From: Synechococcus sp. ATX 2A4
GTDB taxonomy: Bacteria > Cyanobacteriota > Cyanobacteriia > PCC-6307 > Cyanobiaceae
Direction of reading: 5' to 3'
Assembly: GCF_024346375.1 (NCBI RefSeq)
Contig: NZ_JAGQCV010000008.1
Coordinates: 99,896-163,895, forward strand
Length of the DNA stretch: 64,000 nucleotides
In this document: piece after piece, positions 1 through 9,965 of the stretch
How the letters are laid out: each line of letters opens with the position of its first letter
How positions within the stretch are numbered: the stretch's first letter is position 1
The notes under the pieces: generated by a model
The model's input: only the letters and a program-made list of their open reading frames with translations
Database searches by the model: none
What the model was told of the DNA's origin: nothing
Position numbers and translations under genes: made by a program

Positions 1-850
1 CCGCGGCATGGGCCGTGCCGCCCCCCACATCGCCGCTCATCGGCCGGCCATCGAGCTGCCAGAGCGGCCGCAGCCCTGCCACACGGAGGCGCGCAAACCG
101 TTGCCAGAGCTCCGCGGCCAACCGTTCCAGGCCTGAAGGCTCCGCGCTTGAACGATCCGTGCCGGAAGCTTCCGCGCGGGTAGCCAGCACCTCCCCCCGG
201 CCGCTGGCGGGTGCTTCCAAGCCGCAACTGACAGACAGATACTGCAGCGGCAGATGGGCAGCCAGCACCTGATCCAGGCGCTGGGCGAAAGCAACGCCGC
301 GGCCGGGCTGGGTGTGGATCTCCACCGCATCGGGCCGCAGCGCCGCCAGCAGGGGGGTCACCGCCTCCGCCGGCAGGGCGTGCTCCCTGGCATCGATCAG
401 GCCGAGCGGGCAGGCCGGTAGACAACGCCCGCAGCCATAGCAACGCTCGGCGATCACGCCGCCACGCTCACCGATGGCCAGGGCCGGGCACACCCGCGCA
501 CAGGGACGGGGACAGGTGGGCGGGCAGTGCTCAGGATCGAAGCGGGCCTTGCGGAAGTGCGGATCGGCCCCATCGCTGAGGCTCAGCATCAGCCAGGGGG
601 CGGAGTGGCCCGTGGAGCGCTCCATCCCCCAGGCCACGCCGCGTCGGGCTGCCGCCACCACGGCTGGATCAGCCGCCACATCGATCGCCTGAACACCCGC
701 CAGCGTATAGATGCCGCAGAGGTCAACGATCGCGGCCAGATCCTGGTTGCTGGCACCGCAGATCAACTTGACCCAATGGCCACGGCGCAGGGCCTGCTCA
801 GGCGGCAAGGCACTGGTCGAGCGGACGCCAACGCAGCGAGCGAGAGCCAC
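1..850 (-). CDS. ldpA: LdpA, circadian-clock input iron-sulfur protein (partial, runs off the window)
   Basis: LdpA (light-dependent period) is a cyanobacterial Fe-S protein that feeds redox state into the circadian clock. The reverse strand reads open from the window edge to about 850. Counting from the GTG at 850, the frame contains [11 protein letters not shown] (about residues 28-38), then a Cys cluster C109-x3-C-x3-C-x3-C121, and a second ferredoxin-like set [12 protein letters not shown] at 137-148, consistent with two [4Fe-4S] centres. The C-terminus lies beyond base 1. No ATG is available at the 5' end. GTG at 850 would overlap ndhN by about 50 bases; TTG at 808 would overlap it by 11. 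Overlap with ndhN implies one transcript. Identity is sure, start is not. Confidence 0.88.
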   Translation of the reverse strand, partial: MALARCVGVRSTSALPPEQALRRGHWVKLICGASNQDLAAIVDLCGIYTLAGVQAIDVAADPAVVAAARRGVAWGMERSTGHSAPWLMLSLSDGADPHFRKARFDPEHCPPTCPRPCARVCPALAIGERGGVIAERCYGCGRCLPACPLGLIDAREHALPAEAVTPLLAALRPDAVEIHTQPGRGVAFAQRLDQVLAAHLPLQYLSVSCGLEAPASGRGEVLATRAEASGTDRSSAEPSGLERLAAELWQRFARLRVAGLRPLWQLDGRPMSGDVGGGTAHAA

Positions 851-1259
851 CCATCTCAGCCACGATGCGTAGACGTGGTTCCCGTTGGGTGAGCCCGCAC
901 AGGGCGGAGAGCTCAGCTGCAGAGAGCACCTGGGCTTCCAGCAGCCAGAGCAGGATTGGCTTGGTGCCTTCCAGCAAAGGGCCGAGCTGGGGCATCACCT
1001 GCTGGACGTCGCCGACGGCAGCGGCATTGCTAACGCTGTGATGGCCAAGGTGCGGCGGACGGATGCCGTGGGACTGAAGCAGGAACACTTCGGGGTCGCC
1101 AAGACCGCGGGCAGAGGTCATCTGCGCGCGATAGCCAGCGGCACGCAGGCGCCGCATCAGGCGCGTCTCAGCGCCCCCTTCCAGAGGGGCATAGAGGGCA
1201 AGAGCACCAGCCTTCTCCAGATCTTCCCGAAAGCGACGGCCGGTGAGCAGGAGCGGCAT
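798..1259 (-). CDS. ndhN: NAD(P)H-quinone oxidoreductase subunit N (NDH-1, oxygenic-photosynthesis-specific)
   Basis: This 153-residue protein is a hydrophilic subunit of the cyanobacterial/plastid NDH-1 complex, which feeds electrons from reduced ferredoxin into plastoquinone for respiration and cyclic flow. The start [15 protein letters not shown] and the run [17 protein letters not shown] are characteristic of the NdhN family. I chose the ATG at 1259 because the family begins with MPLLLTG; an in-frame extension to 1400 has no family resemblance. It is the first gene of a minus-strand pair with ldpA and is divergent from the rplC operon, with 413 bases between the two starts. Confidence 0.95.
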   Translation of the reverse strand: MPLLLTGRRFREDLEKAGALALYAPLEGGAETRLMRRLRAAGYRAQMTSARGLGDPEVFLLQSHGIRPPHLGHHSVSNAAAVGDVQQVMPQLGPLLEGTKPILLWLLEAQVLSAAELSALCGLTQREPRLRIVAEMGGSRSLRWRPLDQCLAA

Positions 1260-1672
1260 GGACGGCAGCGCCAGGAACGGAGGCAGTCTGGCAGCAGGCT
1301 TTCGGGAATAGGGGGTCAGATCATGCGGTACTGTGGATTCTTGTGCATGTGTTCTGCGCCCGTCCGCTAGCCGGGCCTCCGGAACCTTGCGCGGATCCAC
1401 CGCTGTCGGTGGATCCTCCCGGCCAGTTCGGCGCCGAGCAGCTCCGCTGCTTCACCGCCGACGGGAAACTCACCGTCATCCGGCTTCGTGCCCGACGGGA
1501 AAGTCCCAGCCTGCTGAATTCGCCCACCGCTAGCCCCCGGCACTGCCTGCCCGTCAGGTCATGGCCGGAAGCTCCGTTTCAACGGGATCCAGCGCGTTCA
1601 TCGATTCAGCCTCCAGGCGGCCTGTCATCTCCGGATGGCTTCGGTCGTGGTCCTGCTGGCGTTTTCCCCCCC
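1260..1672. other. Divergent intergenic region between ndhN and rplC (413 bases)
   Basis: No gene is supported here. An open frame continuous with rplC extends back to 1343, but it has no resemblance to L3 and is probably leader. The region must carry the promoter of the large ribosomal operon (plus) and of ndhN-ldpA (minus). I could not identify a convincing -35/-10 pair on either strand. The outstanding structure is the perfect stem-loop at 1393-1416, listed separately. Confidence 0.6.
1393..1416. promoter_or_regulatory. Perfect 10-bp stem-loop in the rplC / ndhN intergenic region
   Basis: GGATCCACCG at 1393-1402 and CGGTGGATCC at 1407-1416 are exact reverse complements separated by the loop CTGT. 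No T-tract follows on either strand, so it is not a classical terminator. It would lie about 260 bases ahead of rplC, possibly within the operon leader, or in the 5' region of ndhN on the other strand. A role in leader regulation is inference. Confidence 0.55.
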
Positions 1673-2320
1673 ATGTCCATCGGCATCCTTGGCAAGAAAC
1701 TGGGCATGTCCCAGTTCTTCGCCCCCGACGGCAAGTCCATCCCGGTCACCGTGATCGAGGCGGGCCCTTGCCGCATCACCCAACTCAAAACCCCTGCCAC
1801 CGACGGTTACACCGCGGCTCAGATCGGTTTTGGCGACATTCGCGAGAAGCTCGTCAACCGTCCGGCCGCAGGTCACCTGGCCAAGTCGGGCAGTGAGCCC
1901 CTGAGGCACCTCACCGAATACCGGCTCGATTCTGTCGAAGGTCTCGAACTCGGTGCCACGGTCACGGTTGAAGGCTTCGAGCCTGGCCAGAAAGTCGATG
2001 TCAGCGGTGACACGATCGGCCGCGGCTTCAGTGGCTACCAGAAGCGCCACGGCTTCAGCCGCGGTCCGATGACGCACGGTTCCAAGAACCACCGCGAACC
2101 CGGATCCACCGGCGCCGGCACCACCCCCGGTCGGGTCTACCCCGGCAAACGGATGGCCGGCCGCTACGGCGGCAAGCAGATCACAACCAAGGGTCTCATC
2201 ATTCTCAAGGTGGATGTCGAGCGCAACCTGCTGGTGGTGAAGGGTTCGGTGCCCGGAAAGCCCGGCGCCCTGCTCAACATCCGACCCGCTCGGCGGGTCG
2301 GTGACAAGGTCGCGAACTGA
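1673..2320 (+). CDS. rplC: 50S ribosomal protein L3
   Basis: L3 is an early-assembly protein of the large subunit that binds 23S rRNA near its 3' end. The 215-residue product begins [14 protein letters not shown], the usual cyanobacterial L3 start, and contains the conserved basic loop [20 protein letters not shown] (residues about 117-136) that reaches toward the peptidyl-transferase centre. The ATG at 1673 was chosen over an in-frame extension to 1343 because the family starts there. It heads the ribosomal supercluster. rpsJ, which precedes rplC in E. coli, is instead after tuf at 48.8 kb, as is usual in cyanobacteria. Confidence 0.97.
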   Translation: MSIGILGKKLGMSQFFAPDGKSIPVTVIEAGPCRITQLKTPATDGYTAAQIGFGDIREKLVNRPAAGHLAKSGSEPLRHLTEYRLDSVEGLELGATVTVEGFEPGQKVDVSGDTIGRGFSGYQKRHGFSRGPMTHGSKNHREPGSTGAGTTPGRVYPGKRMAGRYGGKQITTKGLIILKVDVERNLLVVKGSVPGKPGALLNIRPARRVGDKVAN

Positions 2321-2331
2321 GGATGTCAGCC

Positions 2332-2967
2332 ATGGTCAACTGTGTCGTTCGTGATTGGCAAGGCAAGGAAGCCGGCAAGGCCAGCCTTGACCTGAGGGTC
2401 GCCAAGGAAGCCTCGGCAGGCGGTCTGCTGCAGCGCGCGGTGGTGCGCCAGCTTGCCCACGCCCGCCAAGGCACGGCTTGCAGCCTCACCCGCGCCGAGG
2501 TGCGCGGAGGTGGCCGCAAGCCCTACAAGCAGAAAGGAACGGGCCGCGCCCGCCAAGGCTCAATCCGCACCCCGCTCCGCCCCGGCGGCGGCGTGGTGTT
2601 CGGGCCTAAGCCCCGCACCTACAGCCTGGCGATGAACCGCAAGGAACGTCGTCTGGCGCTGCGCACCGCCCTGATCAGCAGGGCCACCGACATGGTGGTG
2701 GTGCAGGGTTTCGGCGCCGCGCTTGAGCAGCCCAAAACCCGCGAAATCGTCGCTGCCCTGCAGCGCTGGGACATCCCCGCCGGCACCAAGGTGCTGCTGG
2801 TGCTCGATGCCCCCACCGATGTGGTCCGCCTGTCGGTCCGCAACCTCGAAAACGTGAAACTGATCGCCGCCGATCAGCTGAACGTCTTCGACTTGCTCAA
2901 CGCCAGGAAGCTGGTGCTCAGCGAAGAAGCACTCGCCAAGATCCAGGAGGTCTACGGAGATGACTGA
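2332..2967 (+). CDS. rplD: 50S ribosomal protein L4
   Basis: L4 binds 23S rRNA and lines the exit tunnel. The 211-residue form starts [19 protein letters not shown] and carries the conserved tunnel-loop region [20 protein letters not shown]. An alternative in-frame ATG at 2323 would add three residues. I prefer 2332 because family members start at this point and the purine-rich TGAGGA lies at a suitable distance upstream. The 3' end overlaps rplW by 8 bases, suggesting translational coupling. The E. coli L4 autoregulatory role cannot be judged from this sequence. Confidence 0.96.
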   Translation: MVNCVVRDWQGKEAGKASLDLRVAKEASAGGLLQRAVVRQLAHARQGTACSLTRAEVRGGGRKPYKQKGTGRARQGSIRTPLRPGGGVVFGPKPRTYSLAMNRKERRLALRTALISRATDMVVVQGFGAALEQPKTREIVAALQRWDIPAGTKVLLVLDAPTDVVRLSVRNLENVKLIAADQLNVFDLLNARKLVLSEEALAKIQEVYGDD

Positions 2968-3262
2968 ACGTTTCGCCAACCGGCTGGCGGATGTGATCCG
3001 GCGCCCGCTGATCACCGAGAAAGCCACCCGGGCTCTCGAACTCAACCAGTACACCTTTGAGGTAGACCCCAGGGCTGCCAAGCCCGACATCAAGGCCGCT
3101 GTCGAGCATCTCTTTGATGTTCGTGTCATCGGTGTGAGCACCATGAATCCACCTCGCCGTGCCCGGCGGGTCGGACGTTTCGCCGGCAAGCGCGCCCAGG
3201 TGAAAAAGGCGGTGGTGCGGCTCGCCGCAGGCAATGCCATCCAGCTGTTCCCCGAGGCCTGA
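2960..3262 (+). CDS. rplW: 50S ribosomal protein L23
   Basis: This 100-residue L23 lies at the exit of the peptide tunnel, where trigger factor and SRP dock. It has the family signature [20 protein letters not shown] near residues 13-32 and a central basic stretch [20 protein letters not shown]. It overlaps rplD by 8 bases and is 15 bases ahead of rplB, so the three are almost certainly cotranscribed. Length is normal for cyanobacteria. Confidence 0.97.
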   Translation: MTERFANRLADVIRRPLITEKATRALELNQYTFEVDPRAAKPDIKAAVEHLFDVRVIGVSTMNPPRRARRVGRFAGKRAQVKKAVVRLAAGNAIQLFPEA

Positions 3263-3277
3263 GGGCTCTGAATCGTT

Positions 3278-4141
3278 ATGGCAATCCGCAACTACCGTCC
3301 CTACACCCCCGGCACCCGTACTCGGGTCGCTAGTGACTTCAGCGAAGTCACCGAGCGCAAGCCCGAACGCAGCCTGGTGGTGGCCAAGCACCGCCGCAAA
3401 GGTCGCAACAACCGGGGCGTGATCACCTGCCGCCACCGTGGCGGTGGCCACAAGCGCCTGTATCGCATGGTGGATTTCCGCCGCGACAAACACGGCGTGG
3501 TGGCCCGCGTGGCCGCCATCCACTACGACCCGCACCGCAACGCGCGGCTGGCACTGCTGTTCTACACCGATGGTGAGAAGCGCTACATCCTTGCCCCCGC
3601 AGGCATCGAAGTCGGTCAAACCGTGGTCTCCGGCCCCGGCGCACCGATCGAAACCGGCAACGCCCTGCCGCTCTCGTCGATTCCACTGGGTTCTGCCGTC
3701 CACAACGTCGAGCTCTATGCAGGACGTGGCGGCCAGATGGTTCGTACCGCCGGTGCCAGCGCCCAGGTGATGGCGAAGGAAGGCGATTACGTCGCTCTCA
3801 AACTGCCGTCCACCGAGGTGCGTCTGGTCCGTCGGGAGTGCTACGCCACCCTCGGAGAGGTCGGCAACGCTGAAGTTCGCAACACGAGCCTCGGCAAAGC
3901 CGGCCGCAAACGCTGGCTGGGCCGCCGCCCCCAGGTGCGCGGCAGTGTGATGAACCCTTGCGACCACCCCCACGGTGGTGGTGAGGGCCGCGCACCGATC
4001 GGTCGCTCCGGCCCGGTCACCCCCTGGGGCAAACCGGCCCTGGGCCTCAAAACCCGGAAGCGGAACAAACCCAGCAATCGGTTTGTCCTGCGGAAACGTC
4101 GCCGCATCTCCAAACGGAGCCGTGGCGGACGGGATTCCTGA
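3278..4141 (+). CDS. rplB: 50S ribosomal protein L2
   Basis: L2 is a core large-subunit protein needed for subunit association and peptidyl transfer. The 287-residue product opens [17 protein letters not shown] and includes the motif [20 protein letters not shown] near residues 210-229, whose histidine is the conserved peptidyl-transferase-region residue, and the basic tail [14 protein letters not shown]. It sits between rplW and rpsS in the S10-type order. Nothing unusual was seen. Confidence 0.98.
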   Translation: MAIRNYRPYTPGTRTRVASDFSEVTERKPERSLVVAKHRRKGRNNRGVITCRHRGGGHKRLYRMVDFRRDKHGVVARVAAIHYDPHRNARLALLFYTDGEKRYILAPAGIEVGQTVVSGPGAPIETGNALPLSSIPLGSAVHNVELYAGRGGQMVRTAGASAQVMAKEGDYVALKLPSTEVRLVRRECYATLGEVGNAEVRNTSLGKAGRKRWLGRRPQVRGSVMNPCDHPHGGGEGRAPIGRSGPVTPWGKPALGLKTRKRNKPSNRFVLRKRRRISKRSRGGRDS

Positions 4142-4176
4142 TGGTCAACACTGTTTTGCTGTCTGCTTAAACCGCC

Positions 4177-4452
4177 ATGGGACGTTCACTCAAAAAAGGA
4201 CCATTCGTCGCCGACCACCTGCTGCGCAAGGTCGAAGCGCAGAACAGCGCTGGCGACAAAACCGTGATCAAAACCTGGTCGCGGGCTTCCACCATCCTGC
4301 CGATGATGATCGGCCACACCATTGCCGTTCACAACGGCAAGAGCCACGTGCCGGTGTATGTCACCGAGCAGATGGTGGGCCACAAGCTGGGGGAATTCGC
4401 CCCCACCCGCACCTTCCGGGGTCACATCAAAGACAAAAAAGGTGCCCGTTAA
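4177..4452 (+). CDS. rpsS: 30S ribosomal protein S19
   Basis: S19 forms a head-domain complex with S13 on 16S rRNA. The 91-residue product begins [20 protein letters not shown], standard for the family, and contains [18 protein letters not shown]. It is 35 bases after rplB and 13 before rplV. Length and position are typical. Confidence 0.98.
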   Translation: MGRSLKKGPFVADHLLRKVEAQNSAGDKTVIKTWSRASTILPMMIGHTIAVHNGKSHVPVYVTEQMVGHKLGEFAPTRTFRGHIKDKKGAR

Positions 4453-4465
4453 GGAGCGACACACC

Positions 4466-4825
4466 ATGGCCAACCCTTCCCCCAGCTCAGAAGCCCGCGC
4501 CCACGGCCGCTACATCCGCGGATCCGTTTCCAAGGTGCGTCGGGTGCTCGACCAGATCCGCGGTCGCTCCTACCGCGAAGCGCTGATCCTGCTCGAGTTC
4601 ATGCCCTACCGCTCCACCGGACCGATCACCAAGGTGCTCCGTTCGGCGGTCGCCAATGCGGAACACAACCTTGGTCTTGATCCCGCTTCATTGGTGATCA
4701 GCACCGCCATCGCTGACATGGGTCCATCCCTGAAGCGATTCCGTCCCCGCGCCCAGGGGCGGGCCTACGCGATCAAGAAACAAACCTGCCACATCAGCAT
4801 TGCTGTGGCTTCCACTTCCGCCTGA
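4466..4825 (+). CDS. rplV: 50S ribosomal protein L22
   Basis: L22 contributes a beta-hairpin to the exit tunnel. The 119-residue product has the N-terminal helix region [20 protein letters not shown] and the hairpin segment [20 protein letters not shown]. The ATG at 4466 was chosen because it is preceded by AAGGAG and matches the family N-terminus; the open frame extending back to 4322 overlaps rpsS in another frame and is not real. rpsC follows after 19 bases. Confidence 0.97.
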   Translation: MANPSPSSEARAHGRYIRGSVSKVRRVLDQIRGRSYREALILLEFMPYRSTGPITKVLRSAVANAEHNLGLDPASLVISTAIADMGPSLKRFRPRAQGRAYAIKKQTCHISIAVASTSA

Positions 4826-4844
4826 CCCCCGAGGACACCGCCCG

Positions 4845-5573
4845 ATGGGACACAAGATCCATCCAACCGGATTGCGCCTGGGGATCACCCAGGACCACCG
4901 ATCCCGCTGGTATGCACCCAGCAAGACCTATCCGATTCTTCTTCAGGAAGACGATCGGATTCGCCGCTTCATCCACAAGAAATACGCCAGCGCCGGCATC
5001 TCCGACGTGTTGATCGCCCGCAAGGCCGATCAGCTCGAAGTGGAGCTGAAAACAGCGCGCCCCGGCGTGCTGGTCGGCCGCCAAGGCAGCGGCATCGAGG
5101 AACTTCGTGCCGGCATCCAGACCACCCTCGGCGACCGCCAGCGCCAAGTGCGCATCAATGTCGTGGAGGTGGAGCGGGTCGACGCTGACGCCTATCTGCT
5201 GGCCGAATACATCGCCCAGCAGCTGGAAAAGCGGGTCGCCTTCCGCCGCGTGATGCGGATGACGGTGCAACGCGCCCAGCGGGCCGGTGTGCTCGGGCTG
5301 AAGATCCAGGTGAGCGGTCGTCTTAATGGCGCCGAAATCGCCCGCACGGAATGGACCCGCGAAGGCCGCGTTCCGCTGCACACACTGCGTGCCGACATCG
5401 ATTACGCCACCAAGGTGGCCACCACCACCTACGGGGTGCTGGGCATCAAGGTGTGGGTGTTCAAAGGAGAGGTGCTTCCTGGGCAGAAGGAGCAACTGCC
5501 CGCTGGTGGAGCACCCAGGCGTCGGAGCAGCCGGCGGCCCCAACAGTTCGAAGACCGCTCGAACGAGGAGTGA
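4845..5573 (+). CDS. rpsC: 30S ribosomal protein S3
   Basis: S3 is at the mRNA entry site of the small subunit and contributes to mRNA unwinding. The 242-residue product starts [20 protein letters not shown], has the KH-domain segment [17 protein letters not shown] near residues 70-86, and ends with a basic low-complexity tail containing [17 protein letters not shown], normal for cyanobacterial S3. Spacing to rplP is 16 bases with AGGAGG ahead of that gene. Confidence 0.98.
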   Translation: MGHKIHPTGLRLGITQDHRSRWYAPSKTYPILLQEDDRIRRFIHKKYASAGISDVLIARKADQLEVELKTARPGVLVGRQGSGIEELRAGIQTTLGDRQRQVRINVVEVERVDADAYLLAEYIAQQLEKRVAFRRVMRMTVQRAQRAGVLGLKIQVSGRLNGAEIARTEWTREGRVPLHTLRADIDYATKVATTTYGVLGIKVWVFKGEVLPGQKEQLPAGGAPRRRSSRRPQQFEDRSNEE

Positions 5574-5589
5574 TCAGGAGGCCTGAACC

Positions 5590-6051
5590 ATGCTGAGTCC
5601 AAAACGCGTCAAATTCCGCAAACAACAGCGAGGCCGCATGCGCGGCGTCGCCACCCGGGGCAACACGATTGCCTTCGGTGAGTTTGCCCTCCAGGCACAG
5701 GAATGTGGCTGGATCACTTCTCGCCAGATCGAAGCCAGCCGTCGGGCGATGACCCGCCATGTCAAACGGGGAGGAAAGGTCTGGATCCGGATCTTCCCCG
5801 ACAAGCCGGTCACCATGCGCCCAGCTGAAACCCGCATGGGTTCCGGTAAAGGCAACCCGGAATTCTGGGTGGCGGTGATCAAACCCGGCCGGATTCTCTT
5901 TGAGATGGGCGGGCCGGAAATCACCCCGGCCATCGCCAAGGAGGCCATGCGCCTGGCGCAGTACAAGCTGCCGGTCAAGACGAAGTTTCTCGCCTTGGCT
6001 GACCAGGAGCAGGACGCTTCCCCCGAACCCTCTCTCGCCCTGGAGTCCTGA
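5590..6051 (+). CDS. rplP: 50S ribosomal protein L16
   Basis: L16 sits in the A-site region of the large subunit and organises 23S helices. The 153-residue product opens [19 protein letters not shown] and contains [20 protein letters not shown] and [15 protein letters not shown], both family hallmarks. It is slightly longer than the bacterial average (about 137-140) because of an acidic C-terminal extension after [16 protein letters not shown] precedes the start. rpmC follows after 2 bases. Confidence 0.97.
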   Translation: MLSPKRVKFRKQQRGRMRGVATRGNTIAFGEFALQAQECGWITSRQIEASRRAMTRHVKRGGKVWIRIFPDKPVTMRPAETRMGSGKGNPEFWVAVIKPGRILFEMGGPEITPAIAKEAMRLAQYKLPVKTKFLALADQEQDASPEPSLALES

Positions 6052-6053
6052 AC

Positions 6054-6269
6054 ATGGCACGTCCTGCCATTACCGAGGTGCGAACCCTCACCGATGCCGA
6101 ATTGGTCGAACAGATCGGCGGTTGCCGCCGTGAACTGTTCAACCTCCGCTTCCAGCGGGCCACCCGCCGGCTGGAGCAACCGCACCTGTTCAAGCAGAGC
6201 CGCACCAAGCTGGCTCAGCTGTTGACGGTGCAGCAGGAGCGGCAACGCTCCGCTCCCTCCGCCTCCTGA
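6054..6269 (+). CDS. rpmC: 50S ribosomal protein L29
   Basis: L29 is a small helical protein at the tunnel exit beside L23. The 71-residue product contains the conserved core [20 protein letters not shown] and the downstream helix [14 protein letters not shown]. It lies 2 bases after rplP and 14 before rpsQ, in the usual L16-L29-S17 order. Length is typical. Confidence 0.96.
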   Translation: MARPAITEVRTLTDAELVEQIGGCRRELFNLRFQRATRRLEQPHLFKQSRTKLAQLLTVQQERQRSAPSAS

Positions 6270-6283
6270 TCCCCCTCTACCCC

Positions 6284-6535
6284 ATGGCACTCAAGGAAAG
6301 GGTCGGCACCGTCGTCAGCGACAAGATGGAAAAAACGGTGGTGGTTGCGGTGGAGAACCGCTTCCCCCATCCCATCTATCAAAAGACTGTCAGCCGCACC
6401 ACCCGCTACAAGGCCCACGACGAAGACAACCGTTGTCGGGTCGGTGATCGCGTCCGCATCACCGAAACCCGTCCCCTCAGCCGCACCAAGCGCTGGGCGG
6501 TGGCGGAAGTTCTCACCCCATCTGGCGCAAGCTGA
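6284..6535 (+). CDS. rpsQ: 30S ribosomal protein S17
   Basis: S17 is an OB-fold protein that binds 16S rRNA early in assembly. The 83-residue product begins [20 protein letters not shown] and has the characteristic [20 protein letters not shown]. It ends 12 bases before rplN. Normal length and context. Confidence 0.97.
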   Translation: MALKERVGTVVSDKMEKTVVVAVENRFPHPIYQKTVSRTTRYKAHDEDNRCRVGDRVRITETRPLSRTKRWAVAEVLTPSGAS

Positions 6536-6547
6536 GGAGGTCACACC

Positions 6548-6913
6548 ATGATTCAGCAGGAAACCTTCCTCAATGTCGCTGACAACAGCGGCGCCAAGCG
6601 CATCCAGTGCATCCGTGTGCTGGGCACCAATCGCCGCTACGCCCACGTCGGTGACGTGATCGTCGCCGCTGTCAAAGACGCCATGCCCAACATGGGGGTG
6701 AAGAAGTCGGATGTGGTCAAGGCTGTTGTGGTCCGCACCCGCGCCACACTGCGCCGCGATACGGGCAACTCGATTCGCTTCGACGACAACGCGGCCGTGA
6801 TCCTCGGCAACGACAACAACCCGAAGGGCACGCGTGTGTTCGGTCCGGTCGCCCGTGAACTGCGCGAGCGCAACTTCACCAAGATCGTGTCACTCGCCCC
6901 GGAGGTGATCTGA
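6548..6913 (+). CDS. rplN: 50S ribosomal protein L14
   Basis: L14 helps form an inter-subunit bridge. The 121-residue product starts [20 protein letters not shown] and contains the motif [28 protein letters not shown] precedes the ATG. rplX begins only 1 base after the stop, so the two are likely translationally coupled. Confidence 0.98.
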   Translation: MIQQETFLNVADNSGAKRIQCIRVLGTNRRYAHVGDVIVAAVKDAMPNMGVKKSDVVKAVVVRTRATLRRDTGNSIRFDDNAAVILGNDNNPKGTRVFGPVARELRERNFTKIVSLAPEVI

Positions 6914-6914
6914 A

Positions 6915-7271
6915 ATGGCCGCCGCAACACCCCAGCCACGGCCCACCAAGCGCATCAAGATGCGCATCCGCAAAGGTGACACCGTCAAGGTGATCGCTGG
7001 CAAGGACAAGGGAAAAACCGGTGAAGTCCTGCGCACCCTTCCTTACGAGAACCGTGTGGTGGTGCAGGGAATCAACCTGCGCACCCGTCACATGAAGCCC
7101 ACCCAGGAAGGTGAAACCGGCCGGATCGTCACGGAAGAAGCCTCCGTGCATGCTTCCAACGTGATGGTGTTCTCCACCAGCCAGAACGTCCCCAGCCGGG
7201 TGGCCATCGCCATCCAAGCCGACGGCACCAAGAAGCGACGCCTCACCAAGACCGGCGAACTGCTCGATTGA
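6915..7271 (+). CDS. rplX: 50S ribosomal protein L24
   Basis: L24 is a KOW-domain assembly initiator of the large subunit. In this 118-residue protein the KOW motif [19 protein letters not shown] lies at about residues 20-38, after a short basic N-terminal extension. The gene is followed by an unusually wide 115-base gap before rplE that holds a perfect hairpin, listed separately. Confidence 0.97.
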   Translation: MAAATPQPRPTKRIKMRIRKGDTVKVIAGKDKGKTGEVLRTLPYENRVVVQGINLRTRHMKPTQEGETGRIVTEEASVHASNVMVFSTSQNVPSRVAIAIQADGTKKRRLTKTGELLD

Positions 7272-7284
7272 GCTCTCCCTCGGT

Positions 7285-7304
7285 TCCATGGTCTGTGCCA
7301 TGGA
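7285..7304 (+). promoter_or_regulatory. Intercistronic hairpin between rplX and rplE
   Basis: TCCATGG at 7285-7291 and CCATGGA at 7298-7304 are perfect 7-bp arms with the loop TCTGTG. No T-run follows. It is the only structure noticed in the 115-base gap and may affect mRNA processing or the relative expression of downstream genes; that is inference. Confidence 0.4.
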
Positions 7305-7386
7305 GTCACCTCCCCCGCCCGACCCTGCACTCCCCGTTCCTGTCCGCCTTCTGACAACGCCCAGAAGCGAATTCCCCCACTCCGTC

Positions 7387-7926
7387 ATGTCACTCAAACA
7401 GCGCTACCGGGAGACGATCCAGCCCAAGCTGCTCAAGGATCTCAGCCTCTCCAACATCCATGAGGTTCCCAAGGTGATGAAAGTCACCGTGAACCGAGGT
7501 CTCGGTGAGGCCGCCCAGAACCCCAAGGCCCTTGAGGCTTCCATCGCCGAGCTGGCCACGATCACCGGTCAGAAGGTGGTGGTGACCCGCGCCAAGAAGG
7601 CCATCGCCAGCTTCAAGATCCGCCAGGGCATGCCGATCGGCGTGGCCGTCACCCTTCGTGGTGAACGGATGTACGCCTTCCTCGAGCGCCTGATCCATCT
7701 GGCCTTGCCCCGCATCCGCGATTTCCGCGGTGTGAGCCCCAAGAGTTTCGATGGACGGGGGAATTACACCCTTGGGGTCCGGGAGCAGATCATCTTCCCG
7801 GAAATCTCCTACGACAAGATCGATGCCATCAGGGGCATGGACATCACCATCGTGACCAGTGCCCGTAACGACGAAGAGGGCCGGGCCCTCCTCCGCGAGA
7901 TGGGAATGCCGTTCCGCAGCAACTGA
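7387..7926 (+). CDS. rplE: 50S ribosomal protein L5
   Basis: L5 binds 5S rRNA in the central protuberance. The 179-residue product starts [19 protein letters not shown] and contains [20 protein letters not shown] and [19 protein letters not shown], diagnostic of the family. The frame is open back to 7288, but the start at 7387 fits the family length and N-terminus. rpsN (S14), which follows L5 in E. coli, is absent here; rpsH follows directly. Confidence 0.97.
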   Translation: MSLKQRYRETIQPKLLKDLSLSNIHEVPKVMKVTVNRGLGEAAQNPKALEASIAELATITGQKVVVTRAKKAIASFKIRQGMPIGVAVTLRGERMYAFLERLIHLALPRIRDFRGVSPKSFDGRGNYTLGVREQIIFPEISYDKIDAIRGMDITIVTSARNDEEGRALLREMGMPFRSN

Positions 7927-7946
7927 GCCCTCTTCGGACCCCCAAC

Positions 7947-8348
7947 ATGGCCAACCACGACCCAATTTCAGACATGCTCACCCGCATTCGTAATGCGAGT
8001 GAGAAAAAGCACCAGACCACCAAGGTGCCTGCCTCCCGCCTGTCCCACAGCATCGCCAAGGTGCTGCAGCAGGAAGGGTTCATTGCCCAGATCAGCGAAG
8101 AAGGTGAAGGGGTGCAAAGGCATCTCGTTCTTGAGCTGAAATACAGCGGCAAGCATCGTCAGCCCACCATCCGCTCCGTCAAACGCGTCAGCAAGCCGGG
8201 TCTGCGGATCTACAAGAACACCCGTCAACTCCCCAAGGTGCTGGGTGGCCTTGGCGTCGCGATCATTTCCACCTCTCGGGGTGTGATGAGCGACCGTGAC
8301 GCCCGCAAGCAGGGTGTCGGCGGTGAAGTCCTCTGCTACATCTACTGA
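7947..8348 (+). CDS. rpsH: 30S ribosomal protein S8
   Basis: S8 binds the central domain of 16S rRNA. The 133-residue product opens [20 protein letters not shown] and has the C-terminal signature [20 protein letters not shown]. It sits between rplE and rplF. Normal length. Confidence 0.98.
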   Translation: MANHDPISDMLTRIRNASEKKHQTTKVPASRLSHSIAKVLQQEGFIAQISEEGEGVQRHLVLELKYSGKHRQPTIRSVKRVSKPGLRIYKNTRQLPKVLGGLGVAIISTSRGVMSDRDARKQGVGGEVLCYIY

Positions 8349-8363
8349 AAAGGGAGTTGATTC

Positions 8364-8903
8364 ATGTCTCGTATTGGTAAAGCACCGATCCCCATCCCCG
8401 ACAAGGTGACTGTGAGCCTCGATGGCCTCTCGGTTCATGTCAAGGGACCCAAGGGCGAACTGAACCGCACCCTTCCCGAAGGTGTTCAGATCCACCAGGA
8501 AGACAACACCCTGGTAGTGGCCCCTTCCACAGCCACCCGCCGCTCGCGGGAGCGTCACGGACTCTGCCGTACGCTGGTGGCCAACATGGTCGAAGGGGTG
8601 AGTAAAGGCTTCACCCGCAAGCTCGAAATCGTGGGCGTGGGCTATCGGGCCCAGGTTCAAGGTAGAAAGCTCGTGGTGAGTGCCGGTTACAGCCACCCGG
8701 TCGAAGTGGTGCCCCCCGAAGGCATCGTCTTCACCGTGGAGAGCAACACCCAGGTGCTGGTCTCCGGTTTCGACAAGGAACTGGTCGGCAACGAAGCGGC
8801 CAAGGTCCGCGCCATCCGTCCTCCTGAGCCCTACAAGGGCAAAGGCATCAAATACGAGGGCGAGCGCATTCTGCGCAAGGCCGGCAAAACCGGTAAGAAA
8901 TGA
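8364..8903 (+). CDS. rplF: 50S ribosomal protein L6
   Basis: L6 lies near the GTPase-associated centre. The 179-residue product begins [19 protein letters not shown] and contains the duplicated fold with [19 protein letters not shown] and the C-terminal motif [26 protein letters not shown] precedes the ATG. Context and length are normal. Confidence 0.98.
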   Translation: MSRIGKAPIPIPDKVTVSLDGLSVHVKGPKGELNRTLPEGVQIHQEDNTLVVAPSTATRRSRERHGLCRTLVANMVEGVSKGFTRKLEIVGVGYRAQVQGRKLVVSAGYSHPVEVVPPEGIVFTVESNTQVLVSGFDKELVGNEAAKVRAIRPPEPYKGKGIKYEGERILRKAGKTGKK

Positions 8904-8935
8904 GGCCTGCCTGAGCGTCCCACCCCTCCACTGCC

Positions 8936-9301
8936 ATGTCCACCGTCTCCCGCAAAGCACAGACCCAGAAGCGTCACCGCCGTCTGCGTCGTCATCTCAC
9001 CGGATCCGCCGCCCGTCCACGGCTTGCGGTGTTCCGCTCCAACAACCACATCTACGCCCAGATCATCGACGACGACGCTCAGAGCACGCTCTGCACAGCT
9101 TCGACGCTCGAAAAAGATCTGCGCACCAGCCTGACCGCCAGCTCCACCTGCGACGCCTCCGTGGCCGTGGGTCAACTGGTGGCCCAACGTGCCCTCGCCA
9201 AGGGCATCCAGCAGGTGGTGTTCGATCGCGGCGGCAACCTGTATCACGGCCGTGTCAAGGCCCTTGCCGACGCCGCCCGTGAAGCGGGCCTTCAGTTCTG
9301 A
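8936..9301 (+). CDS. rplR: 50S ribosomal protein L18
   Basis: L18 binds 5S rRNA together with L5. The 121-residue product has the arginine/histidine-rich N-terminus [13 protein letters not shown], then [20 protein letters not shown] and the C-terminal [20 protein letters not shown]. It lies 13 bases before rpsE. Normal. Confidence 0.97.
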   Translation: MSTVSRKAQTQKRHRRLRRHLTGSAARPRLAVFRSNNHIYAQIIDDDAQSTLCTASTLEKDLRTSLTASSTCDASVAVGQLVAQRALAKGIQQVVFDRGGNLYHGRVKALADAAREAGLQF

Positions 9302-9314
9302 ACCGGATCCAACC

Positions 9315-9959
9315 ATGACCGAAATCAACGAAACGATCCAGTCCAGCGACGTGCCAGCGGCGGCTGAAGGCCAGCCCGAACAGCGGCGCGGTGGCGGTGG
9401 CGGCAAAGGCGGCGGCGATCGCCGCGGCGGCGGCGGCGGCCGTCGCGGTGAAGGGCGGCGCGGCGGTCAGGAGCGCGACTCCGAATGGCAGGAGCGTGTG
9501 GTCCAGATCCGCCGGGTCTCCAAAACTGTTAAAGGCGGCAAAAAGATGAGCTTCCGCGCCATCATCGTGGTCGGCAACGAACGTGGCCAGGTGGGTGTGG
9601 GCGTCGGCAAGGCCGGCGATGTGATCGGTGCGGTCCGCAAGGGCGTTGCCGATGGCAAGAAGCACCTCGTCAAGGTGCCGCTCACCCGCACCAGCTCAAT
9701 CCCCACCGAGAGCCGTGGCGTTGATGGTGCTGCCAGCGTGCTGATGCGCCCGGCGGCTCCGGGCACCGGCGTGATCGCTGGCGGCTCCATCCGCACTGTT
9801 CTGGAGCTCGCGGGCATCAAGAACGTGCTGGCGAAGCGCCTGGGCAGCAAGACGCCCCTCAACAATGCCCGCGCCGCCATCGAGGCCCTGCAGGCGCTCC
9901 GCACCCACAAGGAAACCGCCAAGGAACGGGGCATCTCCCTCGAGCAGATCTACTCCTGA
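9315..9959 (+). CDS. rpsE: 30S ribosomal protein S5, with glycine/arginine-rich N-terminal extension
   Basis: S5 acts in decoding accuracy and mRNA handling at the small-subunit entry. The 214-residue product has the double-stranded RNA-binding core [20 protein letters not shown] and [18 protein letters not shown], and ends [18 protein letters not shown]. Before the core, roughly residues 22-56 form a Gly/Arg-rich low-complexity segment with repeated RRGGGGG-type blocks, which makes it longer than E. coli S5 (167). Such extensions are common in picocyanobacteria. The ATG at 9315 fits; the frame open back to 9189 overlaps rplR. Confidence 0.97.
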   Translation: MTEINETIQSSDVPAAAEGQPEQRRGGGGGKGGGDRRGGGGGRRGEGRRGGQERDSEWQERVVQIRRVSKTVKGGKKMSFRAIIVVGNERGQVGVGVGKAGDVIGAVRKGVADGKKHLVKVPLTRTSSIPTESRGVDGAASVLMRPAAPGTGVIAGGSIRTVLELAGIKNVLAKRLGSKTPLNNARAAIEALQALRTHKETAKERGISLEQIYS

Positions 9960-9965
9960 GCCCCC

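Noticed and set aside
1343..1672. In-frame extension of L3 by 110 residues
   Set aside because: No resemblance to L3; the family starts at MSIGILGKK, and the extension covers a perfect hairpin in the leader.
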